Shown: positions 17,979-27,510 of the stretch, piece by piece
How positions within the stretch are numbered: position 1 is the stretch's first letter
Layout of the letters: the number at the start of each line of letters is the position of its first letter
DNA from: Bacteroidales bacterium
Lineage (GTDB): Bacteria > Bacteroidota > Bacteroidia > Bacteroidales > UBA932
Assembly (NCBI GenBank): GCA_017935505.1
Contig: JAGBHM010000014.1
Location: forward strand, 62,001-126,000
Direction: 5' to 3'
DNA: 64,000 bases
Position numbers and translations under genes: made by a program
The notes under the pieces: model-generated
Seen by the model: the letters and a program-made list of their open reading frames with translations, nothing else
Told to the model about the DNA's origin: nothing
Databases searched by the model: none

Positions 17979-18230
17979 TTACTCACAGCCGGCACTGCAA
18001 CTTCCACAATCGCTGCTGCATTCTGCTGCATTGTGGCTCCTGCTGCTTTTTTTCTTTCCCCAGAGTTTTTTCTCCTCCATTTTGGCACATTGGATTCCCC
18101 TTTTGCGCATCTCCTTGTTATGTTCAATCTCAGTTTCTGGAAACTTGCCGTCTTTTTTGAATATGATGTTGAAGCAAAGCAGGAATACGCACAGGCCTAT
18201 TATAATTATGGCGACTAGAAGCAGTTTCAT
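17979..18230 (-). CDS. Small single-span membrane protein with Cys-rich tail
   Basis: The 83-residue product has an N-terminal membrane span (about 3-24) and then the segment KKDGKFPETEIEHNKEMRKRGIQC. I recall this as a hallmark of a widespread but unnamed Bacteroidales small membrane protein. It ends in a cysteine cluster, CSSDCGSCSAGCE, which could bind metal or a cluster; the function is unknown. It lies 32 bases after the nadE stop on the same strand, so the two may be cotranscribed. No modification or export gene is nearby. Confidence 0.7.
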   Translation of the reverse strand: MKLLLVAIIIIGLCVFLLCFNIIFKKDGKFPETEIEHNKEMRKRGIQCAKMEEKKLWGKKKSSRSHNAAECSSDCGSCSAGCE

Positions 18231-18262
18231 GGCTCAATTTGTCTGGACAATGGTTTGGCTTA

Positions 18263-19105
18263 TCATAGCAGCCACTTGCTCTTGTGGGCAAGAGGTTTGC
18301 TGCTGACGTTGAGTATTTGTGGGATCTGGTACAGTTTTGAGGCCGATTTGTTGTACAATGCAAGTACATTTTCAACATCATTTCTGTCAAAACCGTCGTT
18401 GACAACCTCTTCGCACGATTTTCCCTGTTCGTTCAGTGCAAAAATTATGCGGTCGAGAGTTGTATGTTCCGGCAGGGTGTCGGTATCCTTCTGGTCTCTC
18501 CTCAATTCATCAGAAGGGGCCTTTACCAATATGGAGCCGGGAATTATCTCCTTTTCCATATTGATATATCCTGCCAATTCATAAACCTCACTCTTATAAA
18601 GGTCTGCAAGAACCATAACAGCTCCGGCAAGGTCGCCATAGAGTGTGCCGTAACCCACAAACAGTTCGCTTTTGTTTGTTGTATTCAACAGCAATGCGCT
18701 GAATTTGTTCGCATATGCCATAAGGATGGAACATCTTATACGGGCCTGCAGATGCTCTTCTGCAACATTCCATTTGTTGTATGGCCCGAATATCGGCTGG
18801 AGTTCCTTTATGAATTTTTTATAAATGGTGCTTATCGGAATTATATTGTATCCGATATCAAGACTGTCGGCCAAGTCAACGGCATCCTGAATTGAGTGAA
18901 GTGTTGAAAACTCGCTCGGCATCAGTATGGCATGTACATGACTCTTGCCAAGAGCTTGTGAGGCAAGAGTGGCCACTACGGCAGAATCCAGACCTCCGGA
19001 GAGCCCTATGACGGCATCCGAAACGCCTCTTGAGGAGAAAAAATCCCTGATGCCGCAAACGAGGGCATCGTGGACCATGTCTATCCGGAGATCATTAGAT
19101 AACAT
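18263..19105 (-). CDS. nadE: NH3-dependent NAD+ synthetase
   Basis: The 280-residue enzyme adenylates nicotinic acid adenine dinucleotide and amidates it to NAD+. It has the PP-loop SGGLDSA near residue 36, then LNTTNKSELFVGYGTLYGDLAG (read as two motifs, NTTNKSE and GTLYGDLAG) and KAPSDELRRDQ. The N-terminal nitrilase-type glutaminase domain of the roughly 640-residue form is absent, so free ammonia is the expected nitrogen donor. The start lies 9 bases after the prs stop, suggesting a prs-nadE unit that joins PRPP supply to NAD synthesis. Confidence 0.93.
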   Translation of the reverse strand: MLSNDLRIDMVHDALVCGIRDFFSSRGVSDAVIGLSGGLDSAVVATLASQALGKSHVHAILMPSEFSTLHSIQDAVDLADSLDIGYNIIPISTIYKKFIKELQPIFGPYNKWNVAEEHLQARIRCSILMAYANKFSALLLNTTNKSELFVGYGTLYGDLAGAVMVLADLYKSEVYELAGYINMEKEIIPGSILVKAPSDELRRDQKDTDTLPEHTTLDRIIFALNEQGKSCEEVVNDGFDRNDVENVLALYNKSASKLYQIPQILNVSSKPLAHKSKWLL

Positions 19106-19114
19106 GCCTTATTT

Positions 19115-20065
19115 TTAGAATACAAATGTAGGAGTGATTGATTTGTAGTTGTATACTTTATCAATAACGTCTCCTATCAGTTCTGCAATTGAAATAACTT
19201 TGATTTTTGAAGTGTCAGCACCCTCTGCAGGACGTAATGGAATAGTGTCGGTTACGATAAGCTCCGCCAATTGTGAATTTGCGATATTCTCGTAAGCAGC
19301 ACCTGAAAGCACAGCGTGAGTAGCGATAGCCCTTACGCTCAATGCACCCTTCTCCATAAGCATGTTTGCAGCTTTGCAAAGTGTACCGGCAGTATCAACC
19401 ATATCATCCACAATTACAACATTTCTTCCCTCTACATCACCGATTGCGGTCATTGAACCTACAACATTGGCTCTCTCTCTTGATTTGTGGCATACGATAA
19501 GCGGACAACTCAAAATGCGTGAGTATGCGTTTGCTCTCTTTGCACCACCCATATCAGGCGCAGCAATTGAAAGGTTCTCGATATTCAGACTTCTCAAGTA
19601 TGGAAGGAATATTGTGCTTGCATATATGTGGTCCACTGGAAAATCGAAGAATCCCTGAATCTGGTCTGCGTGGAGGTCTACAGTCATTACTCTGTCGCAA
19701 CCTGCAGCTCCCAACATGTTTGCAACCATTTTTGCTCCGATAGATACTCTTGGACGGTCTTTTCTGTCTTGTCTCGCCCATCCGAAGTAAGGCATCACAG
19801 CAATAACCTTGTATGCAGAAGCTCTCTTTGCAGCATCAATCATGAGAAGAAGCTCAAAAAGATTTTCTACAGGTGGATAAGTTGACTGTACGATAAATAC
19901 AGTAGCTCCTCTGACGCTCTCGTTGAATGCTGGCTGGAATTCACCGTCGCTGAAAACGGTAACTTCAGATTTGCCCAACTCCAGTTTCAATGCCTGAGCA
20001 ATTCTGTCGGCAATATGTCTCGAGCCACGGCACGAGAATACTTTGATAGTGTGAGTGTGATCCAT
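19115..20065 (-). CDS. prs: Ribose-phosphate pyrophosphokinase
   Basis: Prs makes PRPP from ribose 5-phosphate and ATP for purine, pyrimidine, histidine and NAD synthesis. The 316-residue protein has the type I phosphoribosyltransferase layout, with VFSDGEFQ near the N-terminus, PYFGWARQDRKDRPR, MTVDLHADQIQGFFDFPVDH (two motifs) and the PRPP loop VIVDDMVDTAGTL. The ATG at 20065 matches the family start better than an upstream one at 20125, which would add 20 unlike residues. engB ends 25 bases upstream on the same strand. Confidence 0.95.
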   Translation of the reverse strand: MDHTHTIKVFSCRGSRHIADRIAQALKLELGKSEVTVFSDGEFQPAFNESVRGATVFIVQSTYPPVENLFELLLMIDAAKRASAYKVIAVMPYFGWARQDRKDRPRVSIGAKMVANMLGAAGCDRVMTVDLHADQIQGFFDFPVDHIYASTIFLPYLRSLNIENLSIAAPDMGGAKRANAYSRILSCPLIVCHKSRERANVVGSMTAIGDVEGRNVVIVDDMVDTAGTLCKAANMLMEKGALSVRAIATHAVLSGAAYENIANSQLAELIVTDTIPLRPAEGADTSKIKVISIAELIGDVIDKVYNYKSITPTFVF

Positions 20066-20090
20066 AGTGTGTTTTATGATTAAGTGTTTG

Positions 20091-20708
20091 TCAATATATA
20101 TTTTTATTCTCTTTAATAATTCCAAGTACCGACTCTATGTACTCCAGGAGATCCTCTTTTCCGAATCCGGTTTCGGAAGATGTGACAAATATCGGAGGAA
20201 GTTCCTCCCAATATTGGAGCAGAGTCTTTTTATTGGCTTCAACTTGCGCGGCAAGGGAGTTTTTGCCCAATTTGTCACCTTTTGTAAATATGATCGAAAA
20301 CGGCACCTGTGCCTCACCTAGAGCCATCAGGAACTCAAGGTCTATCTTCTGGATAGGATGTCTCGAATCAAGAAGCACAAACAGCAGTGCAAGCTCCTGG
20401 GAGTTGCTTATATAGCCGTTTATCATCTTGGTGAGGTTCTCCCTGCCTTTCTGGGAAATTTTAGCATAACCATATCCAGGGAGGTCGACAAGATACCATG
20501 AACCATTTATAAGGAAGTGGTTTATAAGCAGAGTTTTGCCGGGTGTGGCTGATGTTTTTGCCAGTTTGTCGTTGCTGCACAATGTGTTTATTAGAGAAGA
20601 TTTGCCAACATTGGATCTGCCGATGAATGCAAATTCCGGCAATTTGGCTTTGGGCCTCTCCTCCAATTTCTGGCTGCTTCCAGCAAAGACTGCTTTGGTT
20701 ATCCTCAT
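20091..20708 (-). CDS. engB: Ribosome-biogenesis GTPase EngB (YihA/YsxC)
   Basis: The 205-residue protein is a single G domain with GRSNVGKSSLINTL (G1), TPGKT (G2), DLPGYGYA (G3) and TKGDKL (G4). EngB helps assemble the 50S subunit. The length and the motif DLPGYGYAKISQKG are typical. It has a TATATTTG box 18 bases upstream and sits on the same strand as prs-nadE downstream. Confidence 0.96.
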   Translation of the reverse strand: MRITKAVFAGSSQKLEERPKAKLPEFAFIGRSNVGKSSLINTLCSNDKLAKTSATPGKTLLINHFLINGSWYLVDLPGYGYAKISQKGRENLTKMINGYISNSQELALLFVLLDSRHPIQKIDLEFLMALGEAQVPFSIIFTKGDKLGKNSLAAQVEANKKTLLQYWEELPPIFVTSSETGFGKEDLLEYIESVLGIIKENKNIY

Positions 20709-20725
20709 CGTATATAAATTTATTA

Positions 20726-20733
20726 CAAATATA
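20726..20733 (-). promoter_or_regulatory. -7 box for engB
   Basis: TATATTTG on the minus strand, matching TAnnTTTG, 18 bases from the engB start codon. Confidence 0.5.
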
Positions 20734-20821
20734 CTAAAGCCAACCCGAAATATCTAAAAAAGGTTATAAATAAATAAAAAAATTAGTACTTTTATAAAAT
20801 ATTTGACTGGATAAATGGAGC

Positions 20822-22012
20822 ATGGAAGAGAAGATATCTCTATATGAATTGCAGGAAAAGGTAAAAAGGGCTGTAGACCATTTGTCGCAGGGGTCTGTCT
20901 GGGTTACTGCGGAAATCAGCGAGATAAAGGGGAACGCGAGCGGCCACTGGTATCTTGAACTGGCAGATTACAATGAGAAGGAGAGGGTGCTTGCTGCCAA
21001 GGCGAGGGCCATGATATGGAGCAGAAGTGCAGCCATGCTCATACCGTTCTTTGAATCGACAGCCGGTGCCCCCCTTTCGGCAGGAATGCATGTTCTGTTG
21101 AAGGTGCAGGTGCAGTATTCTGTAATTTATGGACTCTCTCTCAATGTCCTGGATATAGACCCTTCGTATACGGTCGGAGAGTTGGAGATGAACAGGCAGA
21201 GGGTGATAAGACAACTGCAACAGGAGGGGATGTTCGGCTTGAACTCCTCTGTGGAGATGCCGTTGTTGCCTAAAAGGATTGCGGTGATCTCTTCGGAGAC
21301 GGCAGCCGGATATAGGGATTTCAGGAAACATTTGCAGAAAAATGAGTATGGTTTCGGATTTGAAGCAGAACTCTTTTCGGCTCCGATGCAGGGTGTGGAT
21401 GCTCCGGCCGGAATAATTGCTGCTTTGGATAATGTTATGGAGAAACTCTCCTGTGGTGAGCATTATGATGCGGTGGTGCTGATAAGGGGAGGAGGTGGAG
21501 CTCTGGAACTTGCTTGTTTTGACGATTATGAACTTGCCTTGAATATCGCCCAGTTTCCGCTTCCGGTGCTTACCGGTATAGGCCATGACCATGATTTCCA
21601 TGTTGCGGATATGGTGGCCTATGCATATTTCAAAACTCCTACCGCGGTTGCCGGTTATCTTATTGATCTGCATCTGCAGCAGGCGGAGAGGATAGAATCC
21701 CTCTACAGAAGGGCATCGGCAGCACTGATGCACTGCATAAACAATAATCTCAATGCTCTCCAGAGATGTTTCGACAGACTGGAGAATTCTGTGAGGCGGG
21801 TGATATATGATGAGTATAACCGCTTGAAAATGATTGAATATAAAGTGCAGGCCCATGACCCTATGCAGATTCTGAACAAAGGCTTTGCAATTGTTGTTGA
21901 TGGGGGCGGCAACCGTATTTCTTCGGCATCTGCAATGGCATCTGGAGATGTTGTGAAGCTGCTTATGAAAGATGGGGAAGTGGAGCTGTCGGTTTTAAAA
22001 GTGAAAAAATGA
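20822..22012 (+). CDS. xseA: Exodeoxyribonuclease VII large subunit
   Basis: XseA with XseB degrades single-stranded DNA in both directions. The 396-residue protein has an N-terminal OB domain (VWVTAEISEIKGNASGHWYL), the catalytic region with LPKRIAVISSETAAGYRDF, the VVLIRGGGG motif, TGIGHDHDF and KTPTAVAGYL, and a coiled-coil C-terminal part. It is somewhat shorter than the enterobacterial enzyme (about 450 residues), which is common in this phylum. xseB follows 10 bases later. Confidence 0.95.
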   Translation: MEEKISLYELQEKVKRAVDHLSQGSVWVTAEISEIKGNASGHWYLELADYNEKERVLAAKARAMIWSRSAAMLIPFFESTAGAPLSAGMHVLLKVQVQYSVIYGLSLNVLDIDPSYTVGELEMNRQRVIRQLQQEGMFGLNSSVEMPLLPKRIAVISSETAAGYRDFRKHLQKNEYGFGFEAELFSAPMQGVDAPAGIIAALDNVMEKLSCGEHYDAVVLIRGGGGALELACFDDYELALNIAQFPLPVLTGIGHDHDFHVADMVAYAYFKTPTAVAGYLIDLHLQQAERIESLYRRASAALMHCINNNLNALQRCFDRLENSVRRVIYDEYNRLKMIEYKVQAHDPMQILNKGFAIVVDGGGNRISSASAMASGDVVKLLMKDGEVELSVLKVKK

Positions 22013-22022
22013 GATACAGCAT

Positions 22023-22208
22023 ATGGAAAAGATAAGTTATCAGGAGGCAGTTGCCGAACTGGAGAAGATTGTGGCGCAAATGGAGGCTCCGGAGCTCAGA
22101 ATTGAGAATGTCAAGGGGCTGATTACAAGGGCGAATGAACTGATATCATTCTGCAGGGGCGAACTTGCAGGATATGAAGAGGAGTTTTCCTCATTGTTGG
22201 ACAAATAG
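22023..22208 (+). CDS. xseB: Exodeoxyribonuclease VII small subunit
   Basis: A 61-residue helical protein beginning ISYQEAVAELEKIVAQME, the conserved start of XseB, which binds the coiled coil of XseA. It is at the short end of the family (about 60-80 residues). It directly follows xseA, and the branching enzyme gene begins 17 bases downstream. Confidence 0.93.
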   Translation: MEKISYQEAVAELEKIVAQMEAPELRIENVKGLITRANELISFCRGELAGYEEEFSSLLDK

Positions 22209-22225
22209 TTTAAATTACCATACAT

Positions 22226-24202
22226 ATGATTTTTGATAATGATGCATATCTGGAGCCTTTCAAAAAGCAGATAACCGACAGATATGCCCGTCTCGTGATA
22301 AAAAGGAATGAAATTGCCGGATATGGCAAGAGACTTACAGATTCCATTAATAACCACCTTTATTATGGAGTACATAAAGAGGATGGATGCTGGGCTTTCA
22401 GGGAGTATGCTCCCAATGCTGTTGAAATATTTGTCATAGGCGATTTCAATGGATGGAAATGCTGTCCCGAATATGCCATGAAGCATATTGGCGGAGGTAA
22501 TTGGGAACTTAAAGTTTCATTGGAAAGTGTGAAACATGGCGATCTGTTCAAATGGTATGTGAAATGGAATGGCGGAGAGGGCGAGCGTCTGCCGGCATAT
22601 GCAACAAGATGTGTCCAGGACAAAAAGACATATCTGTTTGCTGCACAGGTATGGGCTCCGGAGAAACCATATGAGTGGAAACATAAATTTGCGAAGAAGG
22701 TGGAGAATCCGCTCATCTATGAGACCCATATAGGTATGGCAGGGGAGGAGCTGGCTGTTGCCTCGTTCAGGAATTTTACACAGAATGTATTGCCGCATGT
22801 GGCTGATATGGGCTATAATACGCTGCAGATAATGGCTCTTCAGGAGCATCCGTATTATGGTTCCTTCGGATATCAGGTCTCCAATTTCTTTGCTCTGAGC
22901 TCCCGTTTCGGGACACCTGAGGATTTTAAGGAGCTGGTGGATACAGCCCATTCGTATGGCATTGCCGTGATTATGGATATAGTGCATTCGCACGCTGTGA
23001 AGAATGAACTGGAGGGACTCAGTAATATAGATGGGTCTGGAGGGTTCCCATATTTTCATGAGGGAGAGGCAGGTGAGCATCCGGCGTGGGGAACCCGCTG
23101 CTTCAATTATGGAAGGGATGAAACCCTGCAGTTCCTTTTGAGCAACTGTAAATTCTGGATGGAGGAGTATAATCTCGACGGATTTAGGTTCGACGGTATA
23201 ACAAGCATGCTCTACTGGGATCATGGCCTTGGAAAATGTTTTACATCGTATGATGATTATTTCAGTGGAAATACCGATGTAGATGCCCTCACTTATTTAG
23301 GACTTGCCAATATGCTTGTGAAGGAGATAAAGCCAACAGCCTTTACAATTGCCGAAGATATGAGCGGTATGCCTGGATTGGCTGCCCCTGTAAAGGAGTA
23401 CGGTACAGGGTTTGACTACCGCATGAGTATGGGTGTTGCAGACCATTGGATAAAATGGATCAAGGAGGTGAGTGACGAGAATTGGAATGTCTGCAATATG
23501 TGGTATGAACTGACCAACAAGAGAGCAGACGAAAAGACCATCAGTTACGCAGAGTGTCATGATCAGGCTATGGTGGGTGACAAGACCATCATATTCCGTC
23601 TGATGGACAAAGAGATGTACACTTCGATGAATCTCGGTTCCCAGAATATTATAGTGGATAGGGGCATAGCTCTGCACAAAATGATAAGGCTGCTCACCAT
23701 AGCAACTTCCGGCAATGGATATCTCACCTTTATGGGCAATGAGTTCGGACATCCGGAGTGGATAGATTTTCCGAGGGAAGGAAATGATTGGTCTTACCAA
23801 TATGCGAGAAGGCAGTGGTCTTTGAGCGAAAGTCCGTTCCTCAGATATGGCTGCCTGATGAAGTTTGAAAAGGAGATGATTGGACTCTTCAAGAAAAAGA
23901 AGATTCTCTCAAAGGAGCCTGTGTCGGTATATAATGATGAGCAGAAGCAGATTTTGGTGCTCAAACGCAACGGTTACCTCTTTGTCTTCAATTTCAGCCC
24001 GACAAATTCATATGACAGCTACCTTGTAGATGCAGATCCGGGCAAATATAAGGTAGTGCTCGATACAGACTGGAAGGAGTTCAACGGATTTGAGCGCAAC
24101 AGCAGAAAAACGGCCCATTTCACCATATATTCTGAGGCTGGAAACAAGTTGTCACTCTATCTTCCGTCGAGGAGTGCATTTGTTCTCAAACATTTAAAAT
24201 AG
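22226..24202 (+). CDS. glgB: 1,4-alpha-glucan branching enzyme (GH13)
   Basis: This 658-residue GH13 enzyme forms alpha-1,6 branches in glycogen. An N-terminal CBM48-like domain (YGVHKEDGCWAFREYAPNA) precedes the barrel. Barrel motifs are DIVHSHAVKN, the nucleophile motif GFRFDGITSM, the acid-base motif IAEDMSGMP and YAECHDQ. An alpha-amylase C-terminal all-beta domain closes the protein. The spacing and wording look more like eukaryote-type branching enzymes than like E. coli GlgB. It opens a run of glycogen genes on the plus strand. A promoter-like box and 53 bases separate it from the debranching enzyme gene. Confidence 0.93.
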   Translation: MIFDNDAYLEPFKKQITDRYARLVIKRNEIAGYGKRLTDSINNHLYYGVHKEDGCWAFREYAPNAVEIFVIGDFNGWKCCPEYAMKHIGGGNWELKVSLESVKHGDLFKWYVKWNGGEGERLPAYATRCVQDKKTYLFAAQVWAPEKPYEWKHKFAKKVENPLIYETHIGMAGEELAVASFRNFTQNVLPHVADMGYNTLQIMALQEHPYYGSFGYQVSNFFALSSRFGTPEDFKELVDTAHSYGIAVIMDIVHSHAVKNELEGLSNIDGSGGFPYFHEGEAGEHPAWGTRCFNYGRDETLQFLLSNCKFWMEEYNLDGFRFDGITSMLYWDHGLGKCFTSYDDYFSGNTDVDALTYLGLANMLVKEIKPTAFTIAEDMSGMPGLAAPVKEYGTGFDYRMSMGVADHWIKWIKEVSDENWNVCNMWYELTNKRADEKTISYAECHDQAMVGDKTIIFRLMDKEMYTSMNLGSQNIIVDRGIALHKMIRLLTIATSGNGYLTFMGNEFGHPEWIDFPREGNDWSYQYARRQWSLSESPFLRYGCLMKFEKEMIGLFKKKKILSKEPVSVYNDEQKQILVLKRNGYLFVFNFSPTNSYDSYLVDADPGKYKVVLDTDWKEFNGFERNSRKTAHFTIYSEAGNKLSLYLPSRSAFVLKHLK

Positions 24203-24222
24203 TATTATTTATAAAAATAGAT

Positions 24223-24230
24223 TATCTTTG
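24223..24230 (+). promoter_or_regulatory. -7 box for the debranching enzyme gene
   Basis: TATCTTTG, 25 bases upstream of the ATG at 24256, within an AT-rich stretch. It suggests that the GH133-GT4-GH57 genes can be transcribed separately from glgB. Confidence 0.6.
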
Positions 24231-24255
24231 CACCATCAAAAAAATATATAGTATA

Positions 24256-26184
24256 ATGGCTTATTTGGAATTTAATAAAGAGGAGCTTGTAAACCTTGAA
24301 TATTCTTTGGAGAGAGAGATTCTTTTGACAAACAGAGCCGGTGGATATATCAATACTACAATTGTAGGTTGCAATACCCGCAAATATCACGGACTGCTTG
24401 TTGTTCCAATTGAAAATTTCGGAAATGAAAGGCATATTCTGCTCTCAACTCTTCATGAATCGTTAGTGCAGCACGGACAGGTGTTTAATTTGGGAATCAG
24501 TTCATATGGAAAAGTGTATGAACCGAGGGGCCATAAATACATTATAGATTTTGAAATGGATTATGCTTCAACTGTTACCTATAGGGTTGGAGGCATGATT
24601 TTCAGCAAAACCATAATGTTTGTAAGGGAGACAGAGGAGGTGCTTGTGAAGTATACATTGCTTGATGCTCACTCTGAGACAACACTCCGTATAAAGCCAT
24701 TTTTGGCATTCAGAAATATACATGCGCTTACATATGCAAACACTGATGCCAATACAAAATATGTTGAGGCAAACAATGGTGTTGCATTCAAGATGTATGA
24801 AGGTTTCCCTACACTATATCTGCAGTTGAACAAGGGTGGCGAGTGGGTTGCAAATCCGGACTGGTACAAGGATATAACCTATAAGGAGGAGAGCCGCAGA
24901 GGATTCGCGGATAAGGAGGACTTGTTTGTTCCTGGCTATTTTGAAGTTCCTATCAAAAAAGGTGAGAGCATAATATTGTCGGCATCAACTTCTGAGATAA
25001 AACCTCGCAGCCTCAAGAAAAGGTTTGCGGATGAGGTTGCAAAAAGGGAAGACAATTCGAGAAACAGTTATGAGGACTGCCTCAAACTTGCTGGCCAGCA
25101 GTGTGTGCTGAAACAGAATAATAAATATAGCGTATGTGCCGGATATACATGGGATTATGAGGATTTGAGATACTCGCTCATTGCAATTCCTGGCCTTACT
25201 CTCTATAACGACGGTGATACAAAACACTTTGAGGCTGTTTTGGAGAATCTGCTTACAGACAAGAGGGACAGACTCTTCAAGTCGGGCAATGAGCCTGATC
25301 TTCCATTGTGGCTTTTCAGAACACTCCAGCAATACATAGAGTATGGTGCAAAACCTGAGTATGTATGGAAGAAGTATGGAAAAGATCTGTCGGCACTTCT
25401 TGATACATATACAAACGGTGAGAGAAGTGAGGTGGTGTTGCATGAAAATGGCCTTTTGTGGTGTCAGAAACCGGGAGTTGCCCTCTCGTGGATGAATGTA
25501 TACAGCAACGGAGTTCCTGTAACTGAGCGTCATGGATATCAGGTGGAGACAAATGCATTATGGTACAATGCCCTCTGCTTTGCTGTGGAGATGGATGAGA
25601 AGTATGGAAAAGGCACATTGAGGAAAAAATGGGACCGTATTATAAACAGTATCAAGGTTAACTATACCAACTATTTCTGGGTGGAGGAGCGTGGCCATCT
25701 TGCAGATTACTACAATGAAAACGGCAAGAATATCTTCATGCGCCCTAACCAGCTGATAGCAGCTGCTGTACAGTACTCGCCTATAGATGACGTCATCAAG
25801 ATGGAGCTGCTCAAGGCTGTGCAGAAAGAGCTTCTTACTGTGAGAGGTATAAGGACACTCTCTCCTAAGAACCCTATATATAAAGGTGTATATGAGGGAG
25901 ACCAGGTTACAAGAGACCATGCACACCATAACGGATGCGCATTCCCTTGGCTTTTGGGTCCGTATGTGGAGTCTGTAGTGAAACTGTTGGGCAAGAGCTC
26001 AGTGAAGAAGGCAAAAGATATGTTCAATGCATTTGAGGAAGATATCAATGTTCATGGTATAGGCTCTATTGCTGAACTTTATGATGGTAATCCTTCTCAC
26101 AAGCCTCATGGTTGCATATCTTCGTCAGTGAGTGTGGCAGAGGTAATAAGAGGAAAATATTTGTTGAATAAAATAAAGAAATAA
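24256..26184 (+). CDS. Glycogen debranching enzyme (amylo-alpha-1,6-glucosidase, GH133-like)
   Basis: The 642-residue protein has an N-terminal GDE-type beta-sandwich domain (TNRAGGYINTTIVGCNTRKYHGLL, seen as RAGGYINTT and CNTRKYHGLL). An (alpha/alpha)6 catalytic domain follows, with AGYTWDYEDLRYSLIAIPGL, RHGYQVETNALWYNAL and QLIAAAVQYSPI. It should hydrolyse the single alpha-1,6-linked glucose left at branch points. The protein resembles the archaeal-type single-domain debranching enzymes rather than GH13 GlgX. It is 3 bases from the glycosyltransferase gene, so tight coupling is likely. Confidence 0.9.
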   Translation: MAYLEFNKEELVNLEYSLEREILLTNRAGGYINTTIVGCNTRKYHGLLVVPIENFGNERHILLSTLHESLVQHGQVFNLGISSYGKVYEPRGHKYIIDFEMDYASTVTYRVGGMIFSKTIMFVRETEEVLVKYTLLDAHSETTLRIKPFLAFRNIHALTYANTDANTKYVEANNGVAFKMYEGFPTLYLQLNKGGEWVANPDWYKDITYKEESRRGFADKEDLFVPGYFEVPIKKGESIILSASTSEIKPRSLKKRFADEVAKREDNSRNSYEDCLKLAGQQCVLKQNNKYSVCAGYTWDYEDLRYSLIAIPGLTLYNDGDTKHFEAVLENLLTDKRDRLFKSGNEPDLPLWLFRTLQQYIEYGAKPEYVWKKYGKDLSALLDTYTNGERSEVVLHENGLLWCQKPGVALSWMNVYSNGVPVTERHGYQVETNALWYNALCFAVEMDEKYGKGTLRKKWDRIINSIKVNYTNYFWVEERGHLADYYNENGKNIFMRPNQLIAAAVQYSPIDDVIKMELLKAVQKELLTVRGIRTLSPKNPIYKGVYEGDQVTRDHAHHNGCAFPWLLGPYVESVVKLLGKSSVKKAKDMFNAFEEDINVHGIGSIAELYDGNPSHKPHGCISSSVSVAEVIRGKYLLNKIKK

Positions 26185-26187
26185 GCG

Positions 26188-27480
26188 ATGAGAGTTTTAA
26201 TGTTCGGGTGGGAGTTTCCTCCTCATATTGCCGGAGGATTGGGAACCGCTTGTCATGGTCTGACAAAAGGACTGGCAAAACATGATGTTGACATTCTGTT
26301 TGTTATGCCTTCTGCATCGGGTGATGAGGATCAGTCGGCTGTAAAGATCGTAAATGCAAGTGATGTACCTTTTACTCAGACATGGAGCGACATGCAGACA
26401 TTTCTAAATAAAGTTGATTTCTTGAAGGTGTCGTCAAATCTGGTACCTTACATAGATCCTCAACTCTATACAGAGTATGCCGGTTCCAAGATGGAAAAAT
26501 CGGAGTTTGAGCAGTTTAAGGTAAAATACGGAAGCAAGTACAAATTCTCAGGCAAATATGGCGCAAACCTCATGGAGGAGGTTGCCAGCTACGCAATGGT
26601 AGCAGCCACTATCGCTTCGGAAAATACATTTGATGTGATTCATGCCCATGACTGGCTGACTTATGCTGCCGGTATCGCTGCAAAACGGGTTTCGGGAAAA
26701 CCTCTTGTAATACATGTGCATGCAACATCATTTGATAGGGGTAGTGCCGATAACATTGATACCCGTGTATATGAAATTGAGAGAATGGGTATGTTGGCGG
26801 CAGATAAGGTGATAACAGTAAGTAACCTTACAAGAAATATTGTAATAAATAAATACGGCATAGATCCAAGTAAAGTGATTACCGTTCATAATGCTGTGGA
26901 TTTCAATGAGTTCAAACAAGTTGACGTTCAGCGTGGCGTAGATGACAAGATTGTCACTTTCCTTGGCCGTATTACATTCCAGAAGGGTCCTGAATATTTT
27001 ATAGAGGCTGCTGCAAAGGTGTTGAAACGATACCCTAAAGCACGTTTCGTAATGGCAGGAAACGGTGACCTGATGAACCGTTCGATAAGGCGTGTGGCAA
27101 AACTTGGAATTGCCGACAGGTTCCATTTCACAGGATTCCTCAGAGGTGCAGATGTGAAGAAGATGTTTGCATACTCAGATGTATATGTAATGCCATCGGT
27201 GTCTGAACCGTTCGGTATCTCTCCATTGGAGGCCATGAAATCCAATGTACCTACAATTATCTCAAAACAGTCTGGTGTGGCTGAGGTTCTCAAATATGCC
27301 ATAAAAGTTGATTTCTGGGATATAGATGCAATGGCTGATGCAATGTATGGTTTGTTGGCTTATCCTGCACTTTCGCAGATGAGCATGAGATGCGGTATGG
27401 ATGAGGTGAATGAACTCAAGTGGGAAAATGCCGCTCTGAAAATTAAGGATGTATACTCAATGGCAATAGCAGGAGAGTAA
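26188..27480 (+). CDS. GT4 glycosyltransferase, probable glycogen synthase
   Basis: The 430-residue GT-B enzyme begins RVLMFGWEFPPHIAGGLG, where the GGLG loop binds the nucleotide sugar as in starch synthases. It has HAHDWLTYAAG, then VHATSFDRGS, and the C-terminal FLGRITFQKGPEYF, SDVYVMPSVSEPFGISPLEAMKSN (two motifs, VMPSVSEPFG and SPLEAM). It lacks an obvious GT5 (GlgA) layout, so GT4 is preferred. Its place between debranching enzyme and GH57 supports alpha-glucan chain elongation from UDP- or ADP-glucose; the donor cannot be decided, and no glgC is in the window. Confidence 0.85.
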   Translation: MRVLMFGWEFPPHIAGGLGTACHGLTKGLAKHDVDILFVMPSASGDEDQSAVKIVNASDVPFTQTWSDMQTFLNKVDFLKVSSNLVPYIDPQLYTEYAGSKMEKSEFEQFKVKYGSKYKFSGKYGANLMEEVASYAMVAATIASENTFDVIHAHDWLTYAAGIAAKRVSGKPLVIHVHATSFDRGSADNIDTRVYEIERMGMLAADKVITVSNLTRNIVINKYGIDPSKVITVHNAVDFNEFKQVDVQRGVDDKIVTFLGRITFQKGPEYFIEAAAKVLKRYPKARFVMAGNGDLMNRSIRRVAKLGIADRFHFTGFLRGADVKKMFAYSDVYVMPSVSEPFGISPLEAMKSNVPTIISKQSGVAEVLKYAIKVDFWDIDAMADAMYGLLAYPALSQMSMRCGMDEVNELKWENAALKIKDVYSMAIAGE

Positions 27481-27510
27481 TTTTAAGCAGATAAAAAATA
27501 GATAAAAGAT

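Noticed and set aside
20840-21856. A 338-codon open frame on the minus strand
   Set aside because: It lies wholly opposite xseA, whose protein is unmistakable; the mirrored frame is His- and Arg-rich without domain motifs.
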